Source: Clostridiales bacterium (GTDB lineage: Bacteria; Bacillota; Clostridia; Lachnospirales; Lachnospiraceae). Taken from it: a stretch of 8,136 bases of DNA. Numbering within the stretch: the stretch's first letter is position 1; the number at the start of each line of letters is the position of its first letter. This document shows positions 1 through 7,100 of the stretch, in pieces. Location: contig JAAZDA010000237.1 of assembly GCA_012512995.1 (NCBI GenBank), positions 1 to 8,136 on the forward strand, written 5' to 3'. Below the pieces are notes generated by a model. It made no database searches. It saw nothing but the letters and a program-made list of their open reading frames with translations, and was not told the DNA's origin. Both the position numbers and the translations under genes were made by a program.

Positions 1-1
1 A

Positions 2-67
2 AACAACGGCAAAACATATATCACTCTCGTGCCAGATGACAGCTGGGATGAATTGACACTGGATTGA
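2..67 (+). CDS. C-terminal end of an unidentified upstream gene (partial)
   Basis: An open frame enters from the left edge and ends at TGA 65-67. It gives 21 residues, beginning NNGKTYITLVPDD and ending in an acidic tail (DSWDELTLD). The codons look normal for the neighbourhood and the frame has no internal stop, but 21 codons are too few to identify a family. Its end lies 90 bases before the sortase start, on the same strand, so it could be an upstream member of the sortase transcription unit or a separate gene ended near the stem-loop at 90-132. It could also be chance, because an open frame of this length is not significant by itself. Confidence 0.5.
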   Translation, partial: NNGKTYITLVPDDSWDELTLD

Positions 68-89
68 TCTGAATAAAAAGTTTGAGCAG

Positions 90-132
90 AGGCAGCGAAC
101 ATAAGTATTAAGGGTACTTATGCAAGCTGCCT
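90..132 (+). other. Nested stem-loop between the upstream gene and the sortase
   Basis: The outer stem AGGCAGC (90-96) pairs with GCTGCCT (126-132). A 3+3 interior loop separates it from an inner stem CATAAGTA (100-107) pairing with TACTTATG (115-122), closed by a 7-base loop (108-114). All 15 pairs are Watson-Crick. Only three T follow (132-134), so it is a poor match to a classical intrinsic terminator. A weak terminator, an attenuator or an mRNA processing or stabilising structure are all possible. The hairpin ends about ten bases before the sortase ribosome binding site. Confidence 0.5.
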
Positions 133-157
133 TTATGTTAACAGGAAAGGACTATCA

Positions 158-1120
158 GTGACAGGCGATAAAAAAGATATGAATAATAATGAAGACACCA
201 ACAAGACAAAGTCTTCGGATCCTGAAAATGGTGCCGGCAAAAAGCCTCGCAGGAAAACCAGGAAGAGTACAGTTATATTCTACATAATTCCGGTCGTACT
301 CATAGTTATTATTGTGGTCTTCGGAATAAAGTTCCTGCAGGATTACAGGACATATCAGGCCGCCAAAAATGAATATTCAGCGCTGAATCAGTACATATCT
401 GAGACAGATGAAGGAACTGGTGATGCTGATAAACAGGAAGCGACAGCAGACGGGATGCAGAACGGGTCCGGCTCTGAAACCGGTGCAGGAGGAGAAGACA
501 ACGCATTCCAGCATCTGACAATTGACTTCGACGAACTGGAGAAGATCAATTCGGGATTTGTTGCAGTCATTTATGTGCCATCGCTGGATCTTCGATATCC
601 GGTAGCGCAGGCAGAGGACAACAGCAAGTACCTCAAAACTACTTTCGACGGTTCATATAATCCGTCAGGATGCATATTCCTGGATACAACTGCTTCGAAG
701 GATTTCACAGACATGAACACGTTCATCTTCGGGCACAACATGAGAAATGAAACGATGTTCGGCAGCCTGAAACGCTTCTATCAGAAAGACGGACTGGTCG
801 ATTCAGATCCTTATGTGTACCTCTACACAAAAGATAAGGTTTTCAAGTACCGGATCTTCTCGTACTACCTGGCAAACGAGGGCAGCGCCTGCTACGATGA
901 TTTTGAGGGAGATGACGGATACGATGATTATGTGAAGGCCGCGCAGAAAAATTCCATGTATGACACGGACGATGTGGATTTCACGGATAGACCAAGACTT
1001 CTGACACTATCGACCTGTTCCGGGACAACTCACACGGTCAGGTTCCTGGTGCACAGTGCGTTGGTCGAAGAGTATGATCAGAAAGCGGAGAATGACTCCG
1101 ACCAGGAATCAGACGGATAA
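158..1120 (+). CDS. srtB: Class B sortase (membrane-anchored transpeptidase)
   Basis: A sortase cleaves the sorting signal of secreted proteins and joins them to the cell wall or to pilin subunits outside the membrane. The 320-residue protein has a Lys/Arg-rich cytoplasmic N terminus (28-37), one membrane helix at about 38-59, a Gly/Ser/Asp/Glu linker (about 84-115) and a catalytic domain from about 128. The catalytic residues are visible: His193 in FIFGHNM, Cys287 in TLSTCSG and Arg295 in TVRFLVHSA. The INSGFVAVIYVPSLDLRYPV segment (130-149) is the usual class B entry motif. The start is GTG 158, chosen because AGGAAAGG (143-150) sits 7 bases upstream; the in-frame ATG at 179 lacks such a site. 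The likely client is the wall protein beginning at 4153, or a partner outside the window; this is inferred from proximity. The family call is firm; the symbol denotes the class, not orthology to the haem-related S. aureus SrtB. Confidence 0.93.
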   Translation: MTGDKKDMNNNEDTNKTKSSDPENGAGKKPRRKTRKSTVIFYIIPVVLIVIIVVFGIKFLQDYRTYQAAKNEYSALNQYISETDEGTGDADKQEATADGMQNGSGSETGAGGEDNAFQHLTIDFDELEKINSGFVAVIYVPSLDLRYPVAQAEDNSKYLKTTFDGSYNPSGCIFLDTTASKDFTDMNTFIFGHNMRNETMFGSLKRFYQKDGLVDSDPYVYLYTKDKVFKYRIFSYYLANEGSACYDDFEGDDGYDDYVKAAQKNSMYDTDDVDFTDRPRLLTLSTCSGTTHTVRFLVHSALVEEYDQKAENDSDQESDG

Positions 1121-1209
1121 ACCGACTGGAAACACGAACACTTAGGTGAACAATCATCCGATCTGTAAGTCACGACATGCTCTGTCTTTAGAAAAGGAAA
1201 TATACTGCA

Positions 1210-1962
1210 ATGTACAGAATCGCCATATGTGACAATGATGCTGCACAGCTCTGCAATATTGCAAATTGTGTGCAGAAATACCTGATGGACCGACGTGATA
1301 TGAATGGTGTAGTTGAGACATTTATATCATCGGAGGAGCTTGCTGAGCGCATCATGGAGCAGGGCGTGATCCCATATAATGTTTTTCTTCTCGATATTCT
1401 CATGCCGGATGTCAACGGCATATCTCTGGGACGATGCATTCGCGAGAAATCCAATGACGTTCCAATCATTTTTATTACGTCCACAAAGGACTTCGCGTTT
1501 GAGGCCTACGGTGTCAACGCGATCCAGTATCTTACCAAACCTCTTGACGAGAATAAGCTATCAGAAGTAATGGACCGCGTTTATGAAGAATACTGCAACC
1601 GGCCAAAACATATAGTGATGCTAAAGAGTATCGATGGGGTGATACAGACTGCTGTAGAAGACATAATGTACATTGAGAACAAGGGCAGGATCGCCACTTA
1701 CTCTGTTACGACAGGCGGCGGTTCGAGGATAATCTGCCCGCATGCATCTGAGACGTTCGAACAGTCAGTCGGCGAAATAATGGATAACAAAGACTTTATT
1801 CAGCCGCACAAATCATATTTTGCAAATCTCAAATATGTAAAAGTTTTCAGAAATGATTCATTCACAATGGATGATGACACAGCGATCCCAATTAACCAGA
1901 AACGACTGGCAGCAGTCCGCAAATCTTATCTGTTATACATGTCGAGGTTGATGGGGGAGTGA
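1210..1962 (+). CDS. LytTR-family response regulator (AgrA/ComE type)
   Basis: This is a DNA-binding response regulator of 250 residues, the normal size for the AgrA/ComE group. The N-terminal receiver domain (about 1-120) has the acidic pocket CDND (Asp8, Asp10), the phosphoacceptor Asp62 in FLLDILMPDVNG, Thr90 and Lys110 in YLTKP. The C-terminal LytTR domain (about 136-246) begins VMLKSIDGVIQTAVEDIMYIE and contains FIQPHKSYFANLKYV, typical of LytTR. These regulators bind paired direct repeats and activate genes for virulence, bacteriocins or surface proteins. The ATG at 1210 is preceded by AAGGAAA (1194-1200). The stop TGA shows that TGA acts as a stop in this organism. The gene lies 89 bases after the sortase and 168 bases before its apparent partner kinase, which is interrupted. 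Its targets are not shown; the adhesin promoter at about 3720-3770 is an inferred candidate. Confidence 0.93.
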   Translation: MYRIAICDNDAAQLCNIANCVQKYLMDRRDMNGVVETFISSEELAERIMEQGVIPYNVFLLDILMPDVNGISLGRCIREKSNDVPIIFITSTKDFAFEAYGVNAIQYLTKPLDENKLSEVMDRVYEEYCNRPKHIVMLKSIDGVIQTAVEDIMYIENKGRIATYSVTTGGGSRIICPHASETFEQSVGEIMDNKDFIQPHKSYFANLKYVKVFRNDSFTMDDDTAIPINQKRLAAVRKSYLLYMSRLMGE

Positions 1963-2059
1963 GGGCCCTTAACAATACACATGAATTGCGGCGATTTGGC
2001 GCGGTAATCTGCATGAGAGCGAGCTTGGGTGGCGTGGCAGTCCGATTCATTTGCGTTTT

Positions 2060-2094
2060 CGATTTGCCGGTAGTATTTCACGGATCGGCAATCG
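2060..2094 (+). other. Imperfect stem-loop upstream of the kinase
   Basis: CGATTTGCCG (2060-2069) can pair with CGGCAATCG (2086-2094), giving nine pairs with one bulged T and a 16-base loop. No T-run follows, so it does not look like a terminator. It sits in the 168-base gap between the regulator and the kinase, 36 bases before the kinase ATG. It could be a regulatory RNA structure or a DNA operator, but a chance inverted repeat is also plausible. Confidence 0.3.
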
Positions 2095-2130
2095 TCTCAA
2101 AAGGTATGGGCAGGGCGTAATAGTAAACAT

Positions 2131-3486
2131 ATGACGATCGGAATTTTTGAGTTCAACAGAATATCGCTGTTATTCCAGATGATCTTCCTGTATGGGTTTA
2201 CGCCTCACAGGTATGGCAGGAAGTTGACGATCTGCATTCTCGCAGTTGGCTTCGCCCTGGAGAGCATCTGTGATGCGTGCAGAATTTATCTGAATGTTCC
2301 TGAGCTTGTCAGGTCATTACTGTTGGTCCCAGAGATTGCCGCAGTCCTGGGATCGGCGTTCTTTATATGCAAATATCATGATCTTAGACCGATCAGCGTG
2401 GGGGTAACTTCTGCGGTATTCGTGTTACCCTGAGATTTCCTGTGCTCGCAAATGTGGTTCCACACGGGATCATTTGTTTTGGCGGCAATCACTCAGGTAT
2501 CAACGATGATACTGTTCCTGTGTCTGGTGCGCCACTTGTATGCGAAGAAAGTCGCCCGGGAACTCACGATCAGGCAGAATAAATGGGTGCTTGTAGCCCT
2601 GGTGCCGTCCATGTTCTATCTGATCATTTACTCACTCAGCATACCGGGGACGGTCCCGGCGATGCCGCGCGATGTTAACACGATCGCAGTCTTGTTGCTG
2701 ATCATTCTCATGAGTGTCGTGATCTGCGCGGGAATCGATCTGCTCTCGGAAAAATCAGATTTGATGGAGCAGGAGAACGCAAGACTTTTCTACAAGGCAT
2801 CAGCAGATGGTCTCAAGAAGAATTTAGAGACACTCATGGATTCCAATGAACGTCTTTCGCGTATTCAACATGATTCAAAGCATTTTACAAGGATGGTCCT
2901 GGCCATGCTTGATAATGGTAATTATGACGAAGCCCGCAAAGCTGTGGCAGAAAAGGCGGATGCAGACAATAGGGCGCATCAGGTTTTCCTCTGTGAGAAT
3001 ATAACGGTGAATTCGATCCTGTCTTCATTCCAGATAATGGCTGAGAAGGCTGGCATCAGGTTCGAGTGCCAGGCCGATGTGCCAGGGAAACTCCCCGACA
3101 TCAATGAATACGAGCTTGCCATCGCAATTTCGAACATGATCGACAATGCGATAAAGGCCGCAGGTCATTGCTCCGCTGATGGTGGTGAGGATACAATGAC
3201 ATGCAGCACGGCGGCTGAAAGTGTGCTGCAAAGTGGTGCCGCAGCAGGCAGATTTGTAATTATACATATAGTCCCAATAAAAGGCATGCTCGCAATCTCA
3301 ATAAGGAACTCATATACAGGCACGGTCGACGTCTCAGATGGTACCGGACTTCCCATTAGTCACAACGGTGCTGGTCACGGCTACGGCATGAACAGCATCA
3401 AGTCATTCGCCGATAAGTACGGAGCCACCTTCACGTGGTCAACAGATAACCATATCTTCACTTCTAAGCTTCTGGTCAGAATGTAG
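2131..3486 (+). pseudogene. AgrC-like GHKL sensor histidine kinase, interrupted by an in-frame TGA
   Basis: Codons 1-100 and 102-451 are in one frame, separated only by TGA 2431-2433. Read through, the protein would be about 451 residues, the usual size for AgrC/ComD-type kinases. The N-terminal half has six or seven hydrophobic segments, with the TGA inside the sensor region. The kinase core follows: H-box RIQHDSKHF (His at 2869-2871), N-box SNMIDNAIKAA, SIRNSY, and the G-box GAGHGYGMNSI. It would sense a signal, probably a peptide in this family, and phosphorylate the LytTR regulator upstream. The ATG at 2131 is the only start after the in-frame TAG at 2071; its ribosome site is weak (CAGGG, 2111-2115). 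A second ATG at 2452 could start a 344-residue remnant but has no ribosome site. A 28-residue Ser/Ala/Gly/Glu-rich stretch follows the N-box, unusual for the family. The call is pseudogene unless the TGA is a sequencing error. Confidence 0.8.
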
Positions 3487-3612
3487 GTATCGTATTTCGA
3501 TTTATTGTTTACCCCAACCGGCAAAATCTCTCACAGAAGACCGTCGAATTCGCGGGTAAAGCAGCGAACCCGGCAATCCAAGACAATCAATACACAAATA
3601 CGAAAAAACGAA

Positions 3613-3631
3613 ACTGACCGCACTGGTCAGT
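3613..3631. other. Short perfect hairpin downstream of the kinase
   Basis: ACTGACC (3613-3619) pairs with GGTCAGT (3625-3631) around a 5-base loop. No T-run follows on the + strand. Read on the - strand the stem is followed by TTCGTTTTTTCG, a T-rich tail offset by a few bases, so it would be a better terminator for leftward transcription, yet no leftward gene is seen nearby. Its role is therefore unclear. Confidence 0.4.
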
Positions 3632-3722
3632 AGGCGCACTCAAAATCACCTCTAAAAGTCACCCTCATCCCAATATTGTGGCAATTTACTTAAATCACGA
3701 AAATACAAAATCGACGCTAATT

Positions 3723-3766
3723 TCAGCAAAATCAGCGAAAACGATTACGCTTAAGTGTGGTATCAT
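3723..3766 (+). promoter_or_regulatory. Candidate extended -10 promoter with an upstream tandem repeat
   Basis: TGGTATCAT (3758-3766) matches an extended -10 element (TGnTATAAT) with one mismatch. No good -35 hexamer lies 16-18 bases upstream, a pattern often seen at activator-dependent promoters. Immediately upstream are TCAGCAAAA (3723-3731) and TCAGCGAAAA (3732-3741) in tandem, a possible activator site. They do not match the published LytTR consensus well. If real, transcription would start at about 3773 and give a leader of about 115 bases before the small ORF. Confidence 0.35.
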
Positions 3767-3801
3767 CCTATTAGAAATCCAGACCTATGTGATGATTCTG
3801 T

Positions 3802-3880
3802 GCTCAGGCATGAGATGATTTCCTGGCGTGATCAATGAGACAATAGTGGTGCACATGCATACTAACGCTCAGGCATGAGA
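3802..3880 (+). repeat. Two exact copies of a 14-base motif in the adhesin leader
   Basis: GCTCAGGCATGAGA occurs at 3802-3815 and again at 3867-3880, 65 bases apart start to start. Each copy holds a small dyad, CTCA/TGAG around GGCA. The second copy runs into the ribosome binding site (AGAGGTGA, 3878-3885) of the small ORF. It may be a repeated protein- or RNA-binding site, or the trace of a local duplication; flanking bases of the copies do not match. Confidence 0.6.
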
Positions 3881-3887
3881 GGTGAAA

Positions 3888-4040
3888 ATGACAGAGAAAG
3901 ATTGCCGACGACTTAGCAGGAATGATCTTATCGAGATTATTTCGCAGTTGCAAAAAGAAAAGACAAGTCTTAACAACAGGATCGAAACAATGAAAAAGGA
4001 ACTGGGTGATAGTCAGGAGTATAGGGACACACAAGTGTAA
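3888..4040 (+). CDS. Small coiled-coil-like protein (50 aa), unknown function
   Basis: The ATG is preceded by AGAGGTGA (3878-3885), a strong ribosome site at close spacing. The product is 50 residues, very polar, with a predicted amphipathic helix from about 9 to 45: LSRNDLIEIISQLQKEKTSL, then NNRIETMKKELGD. From memory, small proteins with an L-x-R-x-x-L-[IL]-E-[ML]-L opening and a following coiled coil are common beside sortase and Cna_B genes in Lachnospiraceae, usually with a longer C-terminal part. This copy stops in the first unit of the repeat array at 4029, so its last residues (DTQV) are coded by repeat sequence and it may be truncated. It lies 112 bases before the adhesin ATG and is probably co-transcribed. 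Function is unknown; a cytoplasmic helper or regulator of the adhesin is only a guess. Confidence 0.65.
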   Translation: MTEKDCRRLSRNDLIEIISQLQKEKTSLNNRIETMKKELGDSQEYRDTQV

Positions 4041-4137
4041 GGAAACACAATTATACACAATTGTATGGCTACACAGGTGTAAGGAAGCACAGGTGTAAGG
4101 ATAAACAATTACACAAGTGTAAGGGAACACAAAGGGG
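4029..4137 (+). repeat. Degenerate 16-base tandem repeat array (about five full and three partial units)
   Basis: The consensus is ACACARGTGTAAGGAW. Full units start at 4029, 4055, 4071, 4087 and 4111; partial units at 4046, 4103 and 4127. The units at 4055, 4071, 4087 and 4103 are exactly 16 bases apart, with an 8-base half unit before 4111. Each full unit has a short dyad ACAC/GTGT, and most carry TAAGG, which resembles a ribosome binding site. The array begins in the last codons of the small ORF, supplies its stop codon, and fills most of the gap to the adhesin, ending just before its ribosome site. Such arrays can change copy number. Confidence 0.75.
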
Positions 4138-4152
4138 AAGAAGGGTAATACA

Positions 4153-7100
4153 ATGAGGAGAATTTCCTGGAAGAGAATAATTGCAATAGCAGGTATTGTC
4201 ACACTGATGTTCTCAAATCTGTCTGATGTAGTGACAGTATTTGCAGATGAGACGGTACAGGCGGCACAGGCCGCTGCGACAGCGCAGGAGGCAAAGGTAG
4301 AGGCACAGCAGGAAGCGCAGCCGGTCCAGGTGGCTCAGACTTCGAATGATCAACAGTCTGATGACCAGAACGGCGGTGACTCTGGAGGAACCGCTGAAAA
4401 AGCCGTCGAAACTGGTTCAGATCAAAGTGGAGATACATCAGGCACAGCTTCATCCGTGGCAGCAGACGAATCCGATGCTGCGTCTTCAGGTACTTCTGTT
4501 AAGGAAGACGGATCTGATGCTGCGACTTCAGGGACTTCCGGTAAAGAAGACGCTGCTGAAGAAGCTTCATCGACCGATGCGGCAGCCGAGGCGTCAACTA
4601 CAGAAGCAGCCGACACATCTGAGTCATCTTCTTCGGATAAATCTGCAGTCACAGAAAAGCCAGAAGAATCTGCAACAGGCAAAACCACATTGACCGAAGT
4701 AGACAACACAGTAGCGGTCAAGGGCACCTGCAAAGTTGATGACGAGACAATAAAAGGACATGAGAGTTTTGCAATTAAAGTTACAGGTACTACAGACCCC
4801 TCAAGTTTTGCCCCCTCTATAGATGGATATACATTCACAGGAGAAGTTTCACTGGGTGATGATAAAGTCAGCAAGCTCAGGAAGGAAACGACAGAAGAGA
4901 CAACAACATCGGAGAGAACAGTAACGAATGGCGCCGATGATACCGTTTCCGAATCTGTTGACGTAGCAGCCGGCACGGATGACAATTCCGGCTCGGCAGA
5001 TCAGAATACAGAAACAGCCACACCTGCAACAGCGCAGTCCAGTGAAAATGAGAACGCGGCGACGGCTTCAAGCTCAGAATCGTCAGCCTCATCATCAACA
5101 ACTGTTACAGACACGAACATCACCAAGACCACATTCATAAGCTACAGCACGGATGGCGAGAGCTATACGAAACTCACTTCGGACACGACACTTGTTTTCC
5201 ATTATACGAAGGATGAAGTTGCAGAGAAGACCATTGCCCTCTATGGCAAGTGCGTTGATACAGATGACGCTGTTATAAAAGGCTACGGCAAGAAGTCGCT
5301 CACGGTCGAGGACACGCTCGATCTGACAAAGGCTCCGTTCGAGATCGACGGCTACACATATAAGGAAGCAAAGATCGATGATGTGGTAGTTACTGCTATA
5401 GATAAGAAGACATCCGATCCCGCTGATGACAGCAGCAAGGATTCAGGCTCGAAAGACGCTACGTCAGACAGCAGCCATTCAACTGTTACATATTCATACA
5501 TATCAGACGGCAAAACAACTGAGCTCACGGACGACACGACCATTACTTTTGTTTATGAAGCTGAGGAAGCACCGGCCATCAAGCTCACGGCGACCTATGT
5601 CGACGAGTACGGCGATGCGATCGACGATGACCACACAGATGTCGAGTTAACTGGTTTTGCCAAGAACGTCCTGACAATATCCGCAGGAGAGGACGCAGCT
5701 CTCCCTGAGAAGATCCAGGTCGAGAAGGGCAGCAACAAGAAGCTCGTCATCTACGACTATGAGAAAACATATGTAAAGATCGACGGCAGGAAGACCAGGA
5801 TCACATCTATCAAACGCGAGAAGAAGGATGATGGTTACAGTTATTCCGTAAAGATCGATGGCGATTCAGAGTACACGGACCTCACGGAAGATGGCACCGT
5901 CTATTTTGCATACAACGCGGGCTCCAAGACATGGTACACATATGAAGACAGCAAGGTGAAGGTCACTGCCAGACTTCAGCACGCCAACGCGATCCCCGAT
6001 GACGCCAGGTTCCAGGTCACGCCCGTCACGAAGAAATCTTCAGACTACAACTACGACGCATACATGGCAGCCCTCAATGACAACGCCGACAAGCTCGGCG
6101 CTGACAGCTCTTCGACCGGCAAAACAAGCGACAGTGCGGATGCCTTCAACGAAGACAACACACTGCTCTATGATATTGCTTTCATGGGCCACCCCGTAAA
6201 CGAGGACGGCACAGTCGACGAGAGCAAGACCATCGAGTTCCAGCCAGCAGAAGGCAATGTCAAGATCTCTATTGAATTCAAGAAGAACCAGCTGAGCGAA
6301 GACCTGGGCGCAACGAGCTCCGAAGATATTCAGGTCGTGCATCTGCCGCTGAAAGATAGTGTTGAAGCTGATACTACTTCTGACGCGAAAACAATTACAT
6401 CAGATGATATAAGCATTGATATGGTAGAAGCATCGGTCAATTCCGATAATGCAGAGTTTAAGTTGAGCAATTTCTCTGTAACGGCATTTTACAATAACAC
6501 ATTTAATGATGAGGATTGGAAAAAAGACTGGGTAAGAACTACAGACGGAAAGTATTATTATTTCACTAATACTCTTTCAGATGATGATATTACAAGTATA
6601 GGTGGAAAAGACAAGATAAAACTTGAATATCACTATATTGATAGTGATGAGGAAACATTTATAAATAGTAAATACTACAATTCATCTTGTACACTTGGTA
6701 TTGCTGGCAATTTCCATATAGTCGCATTTGGAACGGCTACATTGGGAGCACATACAAATGGTAATGTCTTATGCAAGAACCTTGCAGCAAGCAGTAATTT
6801 TGGAACTAATAATTATGACGAAGTGAGTTATGTTTCAGGAACTTATAATACGGTTAGTTCTGCAAGTGGCTCAAAGAACACAAATCCACTCGCACTTGGT
6901 AATGGCATAGAGATTGGATTTGAGGATAACGGTAATAGTTTTAGTATTATCAATTCAGGAAGGGCGACAAAACTTGATAAACCGACTGTTATATATAGAG
7001 ACAGCGATTCTATCAACTATATTGATCTTGAGTCTGTTAAGTCGGAAATTTCAAATATTTCAACAGAACTTGCTGCAAAACAAGCTGGTGGTGTTACAGA

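Larger units (their letters stand above)
3487..3887. other. 400-base gene-free regulatory stretch
   Basis: No convincing gene is seen on either strand between the kinase and the small coiled-coil ORF. The stretch holds a short hairpin (3613-3631), an inverted pair CGGGT/ACCCG (3553-3557 and 3568-3572), a tandem TCAGC motif next to a possible extended -10 element (3723-3766), and a duplicated 14-base motif (3802-3815 and 3867-3880). It probably contains the promoter and leader of the adhesin transcript. I see no T-rich intrinsic terminator for the kinase on the + strand and no riboswitch that I recognise. Confidence 0.5.

Noticed and set aside
2431..2433. TGA as selenocysteine or as a tryptophan codon (alternative code)
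   Set aside because: No stem-loop typical of a bacterial SECIS follows, this protein family does not use selenocysteine, and other genes here use TGA as a stop and TGG for tryptophan.
3613..3631. Intrinsic terminator of the kinase gene on the + strand
   Set aside because: The stem is good but no T-run follows on this strand.
3660..3756. LytTR (AgrA-like) paired binding sites
   Set aside because: Candidates such as ACGCTTAAG (3747-3755) differ from the known consensus at key positions, and no second site lies at the expected spacing.
4029..4137. CRISPR array
   Set aside because: Units are 16 bases, degenerate and directly adjacent, with no unique spacers of constant length and no cas genes.
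3804..4202. 132-residue frame on the - strand
   Set aside because: It runs antisense to the small ORF and the repeat array; its Cys/Leu/His-rich repeats are just the repeat array translated backwards, and it has no domain.
4346..4693. 115-residue Gln/Leu/Lys-rich frame on the + strand
   Set aside because: It is an out-of-frame shadow of the adhesin stalk with no ribosome site; composition reflects the repeats.
4422..4985. 187-residue Ser/Val-rich frame on the - strand
   Set aside because: It is the mirror of the Ser/Ala/Thr/Asp/Glu-rich stalk of the adhesin, where biased codons keep the opposite strand free of stops.
6040..6342. 100-residue frame on the - strand
   Set aside because: It is antisense to a clearly recognisable adhesin domain, with no ribosome site or domain of its own.
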